From: Pedobacter jeongneungensis
GTDB taxonomy: Bacteria > Bacteroidota > Bacteroidia > Sphingobacteriales > Sphingobacteriaceae
Assembly: GCF_000633455.1 (NCBI RefSeq)
Contig: NZ_AYMG01000021.1
Coordinates: 1-63,987 of the forward strand
Length of the DNA stretch: 63,987 bases
Direction of reading: 5' to 3'
The notes under the pieces were generated by a model that did no database searches, was not told the DNA's origin, and worked only from the letters and a program-made list of their open reading frames with translations. Positions 43,253 through 52,752 of the stretch are shown one piece after another. The translations under genes and the position numbers were made by a program. Each line of letters opens with the position of its first letter. Position 1 is the stretch's first letter.

Positions 43253-45709
43253 CTAAATCGGCACAATCACTTTAAAACTAAAATTTCTGCCCATATTGTA
43301 AATTCCTGATCTGCCATTTGGCGATTGATTATAATACTCGAAATACTTCAATCGATTTAAATTTGATTGATAAGCCACATTGAAAATATTATCTGCCTGA
43401 ATAAAAATATCACAAAACGTTTTTCCTTTTTTTGATTTTAATGTTGATCCAATCCCACCGTTGATCAAGGTATAACCTGCAGTAAAGGTTTCTGTATTAT
43501 CTAAAGCGTAAAATTTATCCTGGTCTCCAAAAAAAGCAGCATCGATTTTGATATATGGCTTGTCAAAAATGCCAATAGGTTTCTGCGCAGTTGCCTTAAT
43601 TTCTGTTCTTACCTGCAAAGGTGGAATAAATGGCAGGTATTTAGCTTCACGGCCATGTTTGCTCAATAATTCCTGGTTTTGATTCAAACCAACAATATAG
43701 GCTAAACTGTTGTTGAAACTTAACCACTTCATTGCCATTGGATGCAAATTAACTGATACTTCTGCACCATATAACCTCGCTTTTGACTGTTGATATTGAT
43801 AGGTCAGATTACCAGGCACAATAACTACCGGGTTTCCATCTGCATCGGTTAAACGCGATTGATAAATATAATTCTCAATATTATTGTTAAACAACTCCAT
43901 ACTGATATCGGCATCTTTTAAATAAGCAATAATGCCAATATCCTCCTGCAGATTAAACTCAGGTTTAAAAGTCCGGTTACCCAGATATACAATATGCGCG
44001 CCCGGATCCAGTCCGTTAGAGCCAATTTCAGTAATGTTCGGTGCGCGGTATCCTCTGGCAATATTTGCTTTAACCAATAGTTTTTCAGAAATGTTATAGG
44101 TAAAGCCCAAACTTCCTGATAAACCGTAATAATTTTTATTAAAAGAAGGGAATTGTAGTTTTCCAGTGGCATCTGTAGCACTTACCTGCTTACCAAAACC
44201 TGTTTGGACATCAGTACCTACATAAAATTCGTTCCAGTTAATATTTCTCCTGTCTAACCGGATTCCTCCGGAAATATCAACCTTGCCCATTGATTTCTTA
44301 GCAAAATAGAAAGCGCCAATATCAAAAAGATCATAATCAGGAATGGGAAAATCGGTGGCGGCCTTGCTCCTGTTCCCCTGGTACATGCCATTTACACCTA
44401 GAGTGCTTTCTATGCCCGCAAAATCGGGAAGATTGTATTTGAGATCGTAATTAAAGGTATTAAGTACTACGTAAAGTCCTGCCTGACTGGGTACAGTTGG
44501 GTGGTTATATTCCCGTCTCACACTCTGCTGACCGCCAATTAATATATTCAAATCACTTGCACCAAATTTAAACTGGCTGGTATTGTAAAAACGGTAATGT
44601 TGAATGTGCTGGTGTAAAGGGTTAATTGAATAGCTGTTCAAATCACTTTCAAGCACAATGGGTCTATTTTTGATGTCGTCACCATTATCCAACACTTGTC
44701 GTGTAAACTTTCTGGATAACGAATCCCGGCTCCCATCGGGTATTTCCATTAAATTATCATAATAAGTAATAGCCGTTTTAGAAAATCCCCATGTTTTATC
44801 TACCCTTGCACTGGCCGACAAATTATATTCCCTGAAACCAGTTCCATAAACCAATCCATCTATTTTATTTTCATAATTATGGGCCGTTTTTCCAGTTGCC
44901 CTAAAGGTATATTTCCAATCGTTTTTAATGTAGGCTAACCCAATCGACGAACCGATCATACCATTGTTGCTTTGATAGTTTGCGGTAAAATCGCCTTTTA
45001 GCTTTCCATTTTCAAAATTCGGGGTATAAGGAATCATGTTGATTACTCCAGCCAAGGCATCAGAGCCATAAGTTAAACTGGCAGGGCCTTTTACCACCTC
45101 GACTCTTGTAATGCCGTATTCGTCAACTTCGATTCCGTGCTCATCGCCCCATTGCTGTCCTTCCTGCCTTAAACCATCATACAGGGTTAAAACACGGTTA
45201 TAGCCTAAACCACGGATAAAGGGTTTAGAAACATTGGGCCCCGTAGTAACCGCTGTAACACCAGGAACACCTTTAACAATGGCTTCGATTAAGTTGGTAT
45301 TTACATTCTGATCCATCGATTTTCGGGAGATGACGGCTATAGGCACAGGGCTTTTGCGCAGCTGCGTAGCCCGGTTAACGCCCGTGATAACCACATCGTT
45401 TAAATTTGATGACAGGCTTAACAGATCGGCATTAACAAGTGCTGTATCTCCTTTTAATAACACTTTAATTCTTTTCGACTGGTAACCGATCCCGGAAAAA
45501 ATAAGGTCATAATTTCCGGAAGCCAGATTATTGAATTGATAATTTCCAGCGGTATTTGATTTGGTAGAACCATTGGAACCTAAAATTTTAACGGTGACAT
45601 TTTCAACAGGTTCATTTTGAGAGGTAACCAAACCTTTAAGGATTACTTTTTGCGCCAGGACATTAAGCGATATAAAAAAACAGAAAAAATATAGTAAAAG
45701 GGATTTCAT
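43253..45709 (-). CDS. TonB-dependent outer-membrane receptor, probably metal-related
   Basis: This 818-residue receptor has a signal peptide (1-19), a carboxypeptidase-like domain (about 20-105), a TonB plug (about 110-230, with PFIRGLGYNRVLTLYDGLRQEGQQWG, in part) and a beta-barrel ending in a Phe-rich terminal strand (FSFKVIVPI). Unlike the SusC-type protein at 7583 it has no SusD partner and no STN domain. The DtxR/MntR-like operator upstream (45722-45790) suggests control by a metal, so iron, manganese or a metal complex is a likely ligand. This is inference from the operator. Confidence 0.9.
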   Translation of the reverse strand: MKSLLLYFFCFFISLNVLAQKVILKGLVTSQNEPVENVTVKILGSNGSTKSNTAGNYQFNNLASGNYDLIFSGIGYQSKRIKVLLKGDTALVNADLLSLSSNLNDVVITGVNRATQLRKSPVPIAVISRKSMDQNVNTNLIEAIVKGVPGVTAVTTGPNVSKPFIRGLGYNRVLTLYDGLRQEGQQWGDEHGIEVDEYGITRVEVVKGPASLTYGSDALAGVINMIPYTPNFENGKLKGDFTANYQSNNGMIGSSIGLAYIKNDWKYTFRATGKTAHNYENKIDGLVYGTGFREYNLSASARVDKTWGFSKTAITYYDNLMEIPDGSRDSLSRKFTRQVLDNGDDIKNRPIVLESDLNSYSINPLHQHIQHYRFYNTSQFKFGASDLNILIGGQQSVRREYNHPTVPSQAGLYVVLNTFNYDLKYNLPDFAGIESTLGVNGMYQGNRSKAATDFPIPDYDLFDIGAFYFAKKSMGKVDISGGIRLDRRNINWNEFYVGTDVQTGFGKQVSATDATGKLQFPSFNKNYYGLSGSLGFTYNISEKLLVKANIARGYRAPNITEIGSNGLDPGAHIVYLGNRTFKPEFNLQEDIGIIAYLKDADISMELFNNNIENYIYQSRLTDADGNPVVIVPGNLTYQYQQSKARLYGAEVSVNLHPMAMKWLSFNNSLAYIVGLNQNQELLSKHGREAKYLPFIPPLQVRTEIKATAQKPIGIFDKPYIKIDAAFFGDQDKFYALDNTETFTAGYTLINGGIGSTLKSKKGKTFCDIFIQADNIFNVAYQSNLNRLKYFEYYNQSPNGRSGIYNMGRNFSFKVIVPI

Positions 45710-45721
45710 GATTAAAATGAT

Positions 45722-45790
45722 TTATCTAAATATAATTTTAGACAAATCTAAATTTTAATTTAAATATATCAAATTAAATATTTAGATAGA
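45722..45790 (-). promoter_or_regulatory. DtxR/MntR-like operator cluster upstream of the TonB receptor
   Basis: A perfect palindrome TTTAGAcaaaTCTAAA (45737-45752) lies 28 bp upstream of the receptor start. It is flanked by a half-site ATCTAAA at 45724-45730 and TTTAGAT at 45781-45787; ATCTAAATAT and ATATTTAGAT are mutual complements. The core resembles the TTTAGGC/GCCTAAA boxes of DtxR/MntR-type metal repressors. Confidence 0.6.
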
Positions 45791-45920
45791 TTTCAAATAA
45801 TCAAAATATAGTCTTGTCGGCCAGCGTAGAGCATAAAAAAAATTAGTTAAGAGTTAAAAGATTTTCCGATAGGTATATGAGAAAGCTATAGCATAATGTT
45901 TGCCGCTGATTTCGCGGATC

Positions 45921-46012
45921 AACGCAGAGGTGATTCTTCGACTACATTCAGGACGAAGGGGTTAACAGGGAGCATAATAAAAAGATCCTTCGATTGCGCT
46001 CAGGATGACACA
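45921..46012. repeat. REP-like intergenic repeat
   Basis: TTCTTCGACTACATTCAGGACG and GATCCTTCGATTGCGCTCAGG followed by ATGACA: two related copies of the CTTCGA..CTCAGGATGAC word seen at 19757. Confidence 0.55.
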
Positions 46013-46050
46013 TCGGAAGTGATGAATCCAATTCGACTGAACAAACCTTT

Positions 46051-46092
46051 GACTAAGGACTCTGGACTTCAGACTAAAGGACTAAAGACTAC
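46051..46092. repeat. GACT-word repeat
   Basis: GACTAAGGACTCTGGACTTC, AGACTAAAGGACTAAAGACT: about seven GACT words in 42 bp. It overlaps the very end of the GH9 gene. The same words occur at 29955 and 40545. Confidence 0.65.
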
Positions 46093-47819
46093 CTCTCTTT
46101 TTCCAATTCAGTAATCGCCTGAAGAAACCAGGCAGCATGTGGCAACCATTGCTCCGTCCAGCGCCATTCGTTACCGCTGGCTTCCTTTTTAAAATCAATA
46201 CCAGCGCCATCAGGTGCACCGTCTTTGCCTGTAATGCCGTTAGAAATGCCGCCTTTTTGACAGCCATGTCCATAATTTGAAGCCATATAAGGTACATTTT
46301 CTTCACCAAAGCCGTACATGAAACACATGTTATATGGATTTAAGCCTAAAATCCAATTCACCTGATTAATTGCGAAGTTTTTATTAGCCGGTTGATTACC
46401 TTTGGTAAAAGCTGCTGCAGCAAGTGAGGCCAGTCTTGCGTTTTCGCCCTGCCACCACCAACCCGTTTCATTTTCGTGAGGAATGAAAAAAGTATCCTTC
46501 ACTCCTGCCTGAGATTTAAAGGTTTGCCTGGCATAACCAAAAGGATTTTCAACTGCTGTAGTAACTTTTAACTGATAAGCTAAATTTGTATCAAAGATCT
46601 GCCGGGCATCATTAATTAAAGTTTTATCTGTTTCTACTTCCATATAACGGTTTAAAGCTATTAACGGTAAACCAGCATCAGATGCATGAAAATATGGCCG
46701 GTCAGCATCATTTGAAATGAAATAACCCTTAATATTTAAGCGTTTTTGTAAATTTTGCACCCTAATTCTGGCTTGTTTTAAGAAATATTCCTTTCTTGTA
46801 GCCTGATAAAGTTCTGAAGCAGCCATTAGCGCACAATAATCATCGATAATGTTTTCTTTTCCATCATCGCAATATTTTAAATTATTTGTTTTTAAGTGCT
46901 CATAGGCACGCTGCGCGGCATCAATATATCCGTTTCTTTTGATGGGATCTAAGTTCTGCCAGGTAGAAATTTTGGCTAATGCCGCAATAGCCATTCCACC
47001 GCCTTCCCTAAATGCACACTGATATTCGTTTGTAGTTACACTATTGGCATGTAAACCCACCACACGCCTGGCTTTTGGATCTTTATTGAAGTAGCTAAAA
47101 ACGATCATGTAAAAATAACCTTCCTCACTTAGCGATTTCACCAAATAATCAGCACCGTAAACGGCTTCATCTTTTATAGAATCAGTCAGTTTTAAGCTTT
47201 TAAGCAATTTTGGCATTTTATCAGCAGCGTCTATCAAGGTATAGGTTACCAGCGGAATCTGCTGTGGCGACATAAAATTGGCATAAGCCAGGTGCGAAAA
47301 ATATTTACTTACATCACCCGATGCATCGCACCAGCCACCGGCTAAATCAACCGTTTTCGAAGAACCAAACAACTGTACATGTTTATCGTTTTCGAGTTCT
47401 ATATTGGTATTTGCCCTTTGATTCCTAAAATAATGGAGTAAAGCAGGTAGGGTTGATTTTGCCAATAAATTTTCGCCGATTTTAAACTTTGGCGAATGAA
47501 CCTTTGTAACGCCCTTTAATTGAATAATATATTCTCCGCTGGTTCTAAAACCAGAAAAATCAAGATTATAATAATATTTATCTCCCCACTCTTTAAATGA
47601 GGCATCGGGCTTCAAAAAGCCTTCAAATAACGTTTTTTGATTGGCTACACTGACAATCTCGAATGCTTTTATATCATTTTGCTGAGCATCTGCGACAAGA
47701 ATAGCCCTTTTAGAGGCATTGGCATCATATCCGATCTGGTTGACTAAAATCTGCTGTGCTTTTACAAAAGTGGTTTGGCTAAACAAAAGCAGGCAAATTA
47801 TACTTAGAACGTTTTTCAT
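46089..47819 (-). CDS. Glycoside hydrolase family 9 protein
   Basis: This 576-residue protein has a signal peptide (1-21), an N-terminal Ig-like cellulase domain (about 22-110) and a GH9 (alpha/alpha)6 barrel (about 120-570). Visible motifs: GGWCDASGD at 161-169, corresponding to the GGWYDAGD of GH9 with one extra Ser in the Asp loop; GLNPYNMCFMYGFG at about 505-518; and TEQWLPHAAWF at about 555-565, where Glu556 aligns with the catalytic acid. It should cut beta-glucans or related polysaccharides. The extra residue in the Asp loop may alter specificity. It lies 12 bp after a ThuA-like gene and is likely co-transcribed. Confidence 0.88.
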   Translation of the reverse strand: MKNVLSIICLLLFSQTTFVKAQQILVNQIGYDANASKRAILVADAQQNDIKAFEIVSVANQKTLFEGFLKPDASFKEWGDKYYYNLDFSGFRTSGEYIIQLKGVTKVHSPKFKIGENLLAKSTLPALLHYFRNQRANTNIELENDKHVQLFGSSKTVDLAGGWCDASGDVSKYFSHLAYANFMSPQQIPLVTYTLIDAADKMPKLLKSLKLTDSIKDEAVYGADYLVKSLSEEGYFYMIVFSYFNKDPKARRVVGLHANSVTTNEYQCAFREGGGMAIAALAKISTWQNLDPIKRNGYIDAAQRAYEHLKTNNLKYCDDGKENIIDDYCALMAASELYQATRKEYFLKQARIRVQNLQKRLNIKGYFISNDADRPYFHASDAGLPLIALNRYMEVETDKTLINDARQIFDTNLAYQLKVTTAVENPFGYARQTFKSQAGVKDTFFIPHENETGWWWQGENARLASLAAAAFTKGNQPANKNFAINQVNWILGLNPYNMCFMYGFGEENVPYMASNYGHGCQKGGISNGITGKDGAPDGAGIDFKKEASGNEWRWTEQWLPHAAWFLQAITELEKER

Positions 47820-47831
47820 GATGGTTTAGCT

Positions 47832-48602
47832 TTATTTTAGATAGGGTTTACTTGCCCAGAAAATGGCATTTTGAAAGAGTTTTTGATAGGTTTTATCCTG
47901 AAAAAGTTCAGAACCATGGCCCATAAAAATATAGATGTTTCTGGCTTTCATTTTTTCGTTCGTCCAGATTACGGGGTGATCACCCATCTTTGGAACATCA
48001 CTTGGCTGATAGGTGTTTTCATCAACGCTGGCTAGTACGTTTACATGTTCCCTCGGACTTTTATTATAGGTATACCATTCTTCTTTTTTGATCAGGAATT
48101 TCTTTGGAATACCTTTAAATACGGGATGATTTGTTTTTTCGACCACTACTCCTCCCTGGGCAAAATCGGGAATATACGTTTTAAAGGTGATGTTACCCAT
48201 AAACCCACTAAACCAGGGCCACATTTTATAACCATCGAAATCGCCTAATAATGTTGCGTGGTGAAAACCGATCCAACCACCCTTTCCTTTTTCAATATAA
48301 TCTTTAAAAGCTTGCTTTTCATTGTCTTTCCAGGCGTAGGGGGGATAATCCAATTGGATAATCAATTGATATGCAGTTAAAAATTCAGGGTTAAATTTTC
48401 TGGTATCATTAACATAATCAACCTCAAAATTTTCTTTTTTGGCTAAACTATCCAGCCAAACACGCGCCACTTTAGAATAGGGTAAATGATTACCGCCATT
48501 CTCGTAAATTGCAAGGGCTTTAAAAAGTGGCTTTGCCTGAACAATACCACTAAGCCCTAGCAACAATATAACTGTAGATAATATTTTTTTCATTGATTTC
48601 AT
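47832..48602 (-). CDS. Exported ThuA-like protein
   Basis: This protein of about 256 residues has a signal peptide (MKSMKKILSTVILLLGLSGIVQA) starting at 48602; the frame is open to 48644, but that upstream part lacks a signal shape. The body matches ThuA (a trehalose-utilisation family with a GATase1-like fold): YENGGNHLPYSKVARVWLDSL, DYPPYAWKDNEKQAFKDYIEKGKGGWIGFHH (both in part), and WYTYNKSPREHVNVLASVD. Function is not settled for the family. It precedes GH9 in what looks like a two-gene polysaccharide-related operon. Confidence 0.85.
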   Translation of the reverse strand: MKSMKKILSTVILLLGLSGIVQAKPLFKALAIYENGGNHLPYSKVARVWLDSLAKKENFEVDYVNDTRKFNPEFLTAYQLIIQLDYPPYAWKDNEKQAFKDYIEKGKGGWIGFHHATLLGDFDGYKMWPWFSGFMGNITFKTYIPDFAQGGVVVEKTNHPVFKGIPKKFLIKKEEWYTYNKSPREHVNVLASVDENTYQPSDVPKMGDHPVIWTNEKMKARNIYIFMGHGSELFQDKTYQKLFQNAIFWASKPYLK

Positions 48603-48644
48603 TAGAAAATCCGGGTTAGCATACCCAAAAATTAAAAATAACAA

Positions 48645-48970
48645 AAAAGTGCTATTTAAAACTGCATTAAGATGTGTTTAAGCCAAAATATTGGCGCATT
48701 TTGGTTTACAACGTTTGAAATAATCAATGATGCTGAACTTTAACATTAGCCTGCATTTTTCACAAAACCAAAACAGCTGAATATTAATACATTAACCGAA
48801 TGGCTAAATAATGGTGAAAAATCTTTTAAACATTTTTATACGTATACTGTTAAAGGCACAGTTATTATGATTATAATTGGGAACAGAAGAGTGAACCCGA
48901 CCCTATCCCTGAAGGAGGTGCTGTAACCTAAAGGACTTGTTAAACAGTGCTAAACCGATAAAAGAATTAT
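48645..48970. other. 326-bp gap with no visible gene
   Basis: This AT-rich divergent region between the ThuA-like gene and the MaoC-like gene shows no convincing ORF or hairpin. It presumably holds the two promoters, but no clear TAnnTTTG box is seen. Confidence 0.5.
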
Positions 48971-49429
48971 ATGTTGGTGATCAACAATTTTGAAGAGTAT
49001 CAATCACACCTTGGTAAAGAACTAGGTGTTTCACAATGGCATACCATAGACCAGGAGCAGATCAATAAATTTGCTGATGCAACTTTAGACCATCAATGGA
49101 TACATACTGATCCGGAAAGAGCCCAAAACGAAGGACCGTTTAAGGCCACCATTGCGCATGGATACCTTACATTATCATTGATTCCTTATTTGTGGAAACA
49201 GATTGCAGATGTACGCAACATCAAAATGGAAATCAATTACGGTATTGAAAGTTTTAGGTTTGGACAGGCTGTTTTAGTAAATAACGAAGTACAATTAAAA
49301 GCTAAATTAAACTGTATTACGAACTTAAGGGGAATTACCAAGGTTACCATCCAGGCTACGTTGGTGATCAAAGACCAACCAAAACCAGCTTATGTTGGTG
49401 ATGTGGTGTTTCTTTATCATTTTATATAA
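48971..49429 (+). CDS. MaoC family hydratase (hotdog fold)
   Basis: This 152-residue enoyl-CoA hydratase-like protein carries the hydratase-2 motif ADATLDHQWIHTDPERA (residues about 35-51), with catalytic Asp40 and His45 and the small residue Ala51 in the expected place. It should hydrate (R)-specific trans-enoyl-CoA or act as a related dehydratase. The rest, including IAHGYLTLSLIPYLW (about 61-75), is typical. No operon partner is obvious. Confidence 0.92.
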   Translation: MLVINNFEEYQSHLGKELGVSQWHTIDQEQINKFADATLDHQWIHTDPERAQNEGPFKATIAHGYLTLSLIPYLWKQIADVRNIKMEINYGIESFRFGQAVLVNNEVQLKAKLNCITNLRGITKVTIQATLVIKDQPKPAYVGDVVFLYHFI

Positions 49430-49599
49430 TTCTGCGGTGATCTGTGATATCTGCGGGAGATAAACATGTAAATCATTGCTCATCCCGCTGATTTAAATGA
49501 TTGACGCATAGGCTTTTTTGGCAATTTTTAAAACCCTCTGGAAACAATTAGGCCTGATTTACGTTAAAACTATATCTAAAAGATCATTAAATTTGAGAT

Positions 49600-49833
49600 A
49601 TGGAAAACATCATCACCCCTGGCCAGCTAATCATCAACCACGCTAATAATGGTAACAAAGCAACTTTAAAAGTTGGCAGTAAATTTCAATGGGACCAACG
49701 ATATGCTTCAAAAGAGGCTCCGTCATTAGATTCATTTATAAGTGAAATCGATAATTTTTACAATTATAAATTGGTTTCCGGATACGAAGGAGCTGTTGGA
49801 CAAAACATCTATATGGTAACTGAAGTGAAGTAG
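49600..49833 (+). CDS. Hypothetical small protein
   Basis: This 77-residue protein has no signal peptide, membrane helix or recognised motif. The start MENIITPGQLIINHANNGN follows a plausible gap after the MaoC gene, and codon use matches its neighbours. I cannot name a family. Confidence 0.6.
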   Translation: MENIITPGQLIINHANNGNKATLKVGSKFQWDQRYASKEAPSLDSFISEIDNFYNYKLVSGYEGAVGQNIYMVTEVK

Positions 49834-49864
49834 AAGTACAATCAGGTTTAGAATAAGAGTTGAA

Positions 49865-50341
49865 TTAACAGATCTGGTTCTCTAAAATCTGCTTTTTTAA
49901 TTCTTTTAACTGCCACTGCCGTTCCTCCTTAATCCTATTTAAATCATTAGGAAAAGTTAAGTCGATCGTTTTAACGGCATAATCTGAGCATACCATGGCA
50001 TGATCTCTCATGTGGCCTACCGCCACAGCTTGTCCGGCGGTTCTGATGGCATGTTTACCTATTGAGGTTTTACATCCTCTGGCAACTGCATGGATTTTAA
50101 ATCCCGCATGGCGTACCTCATAAACGGTTGACTTTCCAGCCTGCCATTGTTTATTGATTTTAAAACCATCTTCAATAACCGAAAAATCAATATTTTCATT
50201 TTTAGCCAATGGCAAAATATGTTTAGCACAGCCAATGGCCCATTTTGCCAATGTTACCTGATCGGCATTATCATAAAGTTTATCTATTTCAATACGCAGA
50301 TCAGGGTAATCTGAAAATTTAATCTTTGGCTGTGTTGGCAT
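49865..50341 (-). CDS. Putative immunity protein, Imm-5-like
   Basis: This protein of about 158 residues (ATG at 50341; the longer frame starts with TTG) is soluble and helical. The segment LAKWAIGCAKHILPLAKN (about 32-49), the charged middle and GKHAIRTAGQAVAVGHMRDHA followed by SDYAVKTID (in part) match the Imm-5-like family, members of which protect bacteria against polymorphic toxins. It is encoded 75 bp downstream of a secreted lipoprotein gene on the same strand, which may be its partner. A general housekeeping role cannot be ruled out. Confidence 0.7.
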   Translation of the reverse strand: MPTQPKIKFSDYPDLRIEIDKLYDNADQVTLAKWAIGCAKHILPLAKNENIDFSVIEDGFKINKQWQAGKSTVYEVRHAGFKIHAVARGCKTSIGKHAIRTAGQAVAVGHMRDHAMVCSDYAVKTIDLTFPNDLNRIKEERQWQLKELKKQILENQIC

Positions 50342-50415
50342 GGATGTCAATTAGAAATAATAAAAAAAGCATGCAAAAAATTAGCCAGCATTTGCGTGCC
50401 GGCTAATGATAATGT

Positions 50416-51354
50416 TTAATTTATGCTTCCAATCTGTGTTCCTTCCGGGAAATCGCTTTGACTACAGCCATCACTACCCGTAATGCCGGCATTGCCACTG
50501 CAAGAAGAGAAACTCCAATAGGCCCTGTAACGGTATAATGGTCCTTTGCCAATACGTCCAAAATTCCCATTGAAGCTGAACTGGGCAATATTACAGTTAA
50601 CTTCAATCAAGCTGTTATTCCAGGTAATCACCTCATCAGCACTTCCGTTCGGATTTCTATAATCTCCATAATAAGTACAATCGTATCCAGGAAAAGAGAC
50701 GCTGTTTCCGAAATGGTAAGAGCCATGCGCTTTTTTGCCCACAAAAACCGGCGGACGAGTTCCGGCAGCTATATTTCTATAATCTTTGGTATACCAACCA
50801 CTGTGCTGGAAATACGTAACGGTAACAATGCGGTTGGTTTGCGTATTTACCTGTACAACTGTGTGCTCCCAATCATAATCATGTCCACCGAGATTAGCAA
50901 AACAGGTTGATTGGGTTTTGTAAGTCCACCAGAAATCGATAAATACTTTATTAGGATCGTTAGGATGCTGCTGAACCTCGTAATAAGTGGGGAAAGTTTT
51001 ACTTCTTGGCGCGGTACGGTTTACCATAACCAAAGTGCCATTGCAAACAATGCTGTTTGGATCGGTACTTGCCCAAATGTCTTCTACAGTTGTGGGGTAA
51101 TCGGGTGCTGCACGATCGAACTTCAGGATTGGAGAGAATGTCCAGGCGAGATTAAAAGCGGTGTTTCCGGTAATTTTAGTACTGCTTTCCTGGCAATCGG
51201 CACACATAAACCGGGCTCCGGTCCGGTTGGCCTCTACCATACTGGTAGTTGTTGGCTTTTTTAGGGAAGTTGCTTCGGTGTGCTCATCTTTCTTACATTG
51301 GCTCAAGGCAATAGCTAGCGCTACCATTGCGATTAATGGGATTTTTGTTTTCAT
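50416..51354 (-). CDS. Secreted Vps62/NPP1-like lipoprotein
   Basis: This 312-residue protein has a lipobox with Cys20 (ALSQC) and a mature domain with LGGHDYDWEHTVVQV (about 151-165) and PPVFVGKKAHGSYHFGNS (about 199-216). The HDYDWEH stretch followed by a THP/KKAHGSYH-like segment resembles the Vps62-related and NPP1 (necrosis-inducing protein) beta-sandwich folds. Several Cys pairs suggest disulfides (CADC, CSGN). It precedes an immunity-like gene by about 62 bp. A toxin role is an inference from the fold and the neighbour, not shown. Confidence 0.65.
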   Translation of the reverse strand: MKTKIPLIAMVALAIALSQCKKDEHTEATSLKKPTTTSMVEANRTGARFMCADCQESSTKITGNTAFNLAWTFSPILKFDRAAPDYPTTVEDIWASTDPNSIVCNGTLVMVNRTAPRSKTFPTYYEVQQHPNDPNKVFIDFWWTYKTQSTCFANLGGHDYDWEHTVVQVNTQTNRIVTVTYFQHSGWYTKDYRNIAAGTRPPVFVGKKAHGSYHFGNSVSFPGYDCTYYGDYRNPNGSADEVITWNNSLIEVNCNIAQFSFNGNFGRIGKGPLYRYRAYWSFSSCSGNAGITGSDGCSQSDFPEGTQIGSIN

Positions 51355-51605
51355 AATTTTTGGTTAGAATGTGATTATTTTAATAAAGATTATGAAAAAA
51401 TCAAAAAAATCCGATAGACAATAAAGTCAAAATGATGGATAATACCTGCTTTCTATTTCAAAAGCATCACTAAGCTGGATTATATTATCAAAAAGAATAA
51501 GATGAATGGAAATTAAAGTTAACAGGCACTGCATTAAACGTTAAAAAAAACCTTTCGGGCTGTAACATCGTAGCCACAATCCGAAAGATTCTCTTAATTG
51601 AAATT

Positions 51606-52175
51606 TTAGAATAATTTAAAGCCAACTGACAGGTTAAATAGACCTGTTTTTTCGTTAAGGGCTTTATTTATTTTGGTAAGTCCTCTGCTGTATCTTGCAT
51701 CGATGGTGATATTGCCTATATCAACGCCGGCATTAATTACACCACCAAAATTAAACTTTTTATAGTCGAAACCAGCCGGCCCTTTAGCATCATTAAGGGT
51801 ATAATTCACATCCGGACCCGCAGAAACCCTAAAATTCAATGATTCTGTGTTGATGATTTTATACCCAACCATCAATGGTAAATTTACCTGATGAAATTTA
51901 GGAGTATAGGTATTTGTAGCATACACATATGAACTTTTAAAGCTTACATAATTTAACTCTGGTTGAAAATAAACGGCTTCACCTACCCTGGCAAACGCCC
52001 CAAAGTTATAACCCACTTTTCCTTTTTTATCGGTAATGCTTTTTAAACTTGTAGGTAAAGTAGCGTAGTTTATACCTGCCTTTACACCGAAGGTAATGTC
52101 AGACTCCTGCGCTTTTACTGCTCCTGCCGTGATCACCATAATTGCAACCAATAAATAAAACCTGATCGTTTTCAT
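51606..52175 (-). CDS. Outer-membrane beta-barrel protein
   Basis: This 189-residue protein has a signal peptide (MKTIRFYLLVAIMVITAGAVKA) and an eight-strand-like barrel of the OMP_b-brl_2 type: FGVKAGINYATLPT, FQPELNYVSFKSS and ending LFNLSVGFKLF. Such small barrels are common in Bacteroidota and mostly of unknown function. The gene stands alone. Confidence 0.88.
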   Translation of the reverse strand: MKTIRFYLLVAIMVITAGAVKAQESDITFGVKAGINYATLPTSLKSITDKKGKVGYNFGAFARVGEAVYFQPELNYVSFKSSYVYATNTYTPKFHQVNLPLMVGYKIINTESLNFRVSAGPDVNYTLNDAKGPAGFDYKKFNFGGVINAGVDIGNITIDARYSRGLTKINKALNEKTGLFNLSVGFKLF

Positions 52176-52335
52176 AATTTTTGTTTTGAATGATTAATAT
52201 TGTTTTTGTGTTTTGATAGTATGACAGCAACATCTGGCTTTACCCCTACGTGGGAGAAAAATATTTTAACCAATCAAAAAAAATCATTATTTTGATCTCA
52301 ATCATCATATTAACCACTACCTAAAACATCCTCAT

Positions 52336-52752
52336 ATGAAAACTTTATTTATTTTATTTTTTGTATCCATTGGCATTCATGCGTATGCCCAAAATAAATC
52401 TGGTTTAGATCAGCGATTGATAGGGAAATGGAAGACTATATCTAAAATTGAAACCGATAAAACCAACGGAGCCGTTACTGAAAGTGATAAAGAATTGTAT
52501 AAAGCAGGTGAAAAAACATACGAATTTACCAAAAAGAACACCGTAATTATTACACAGGGATTTGGTAAACACCGGGAAGAGCTGCCTGCTGTAAGTGATG
52601 GCAACAAACTTTTTATTGGCAAACCAAACAAGAATAAAACGCCATACCTGATTACTTTTCAACAGAATAAAATCAGTTTACTTAAAACCGAAACCAAAAC
52701 AAAAAAAGGCAAAACAATTGTAGAAACTGAGGAAGTTCTATTACAGCGATAG
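52336..52752 (+). CDS. Hypothetical exported protein, lipocalin-like
   Basis: This 138-residue protein has a signal peptide (MKTLFILFFVSIGIHAYA) and a WKTISKIETDKT start to the mature part that is reminiscent of small lipocalin-like domains. It is Lys/Thr-rich. No specific function is visible. Its stop codon region overlaps by 12 bp with the convergent gene at 52741. Confidence 0.65.
   Translation: MKTLFILFFVSIGIHAYAQNKSGLDQRLIGKWKTISKIETDKTNGAVTESDKELYKAGEKTYEFTKKNTVIITQGFGKHREELPAVSDGNKLFIGKPNKNKTPYLITFQQNKISLLKTETKTKKGKTIVETEEVLLQR

Noticed and set aside
43253..45709. Vitamin B12 (BtuB-like) receptor with riboswitch
   Set aside because: The 5-prime leader is short and AT-rich with no cobalamin riboswitch elements; the operator points to a metal repressor instead.
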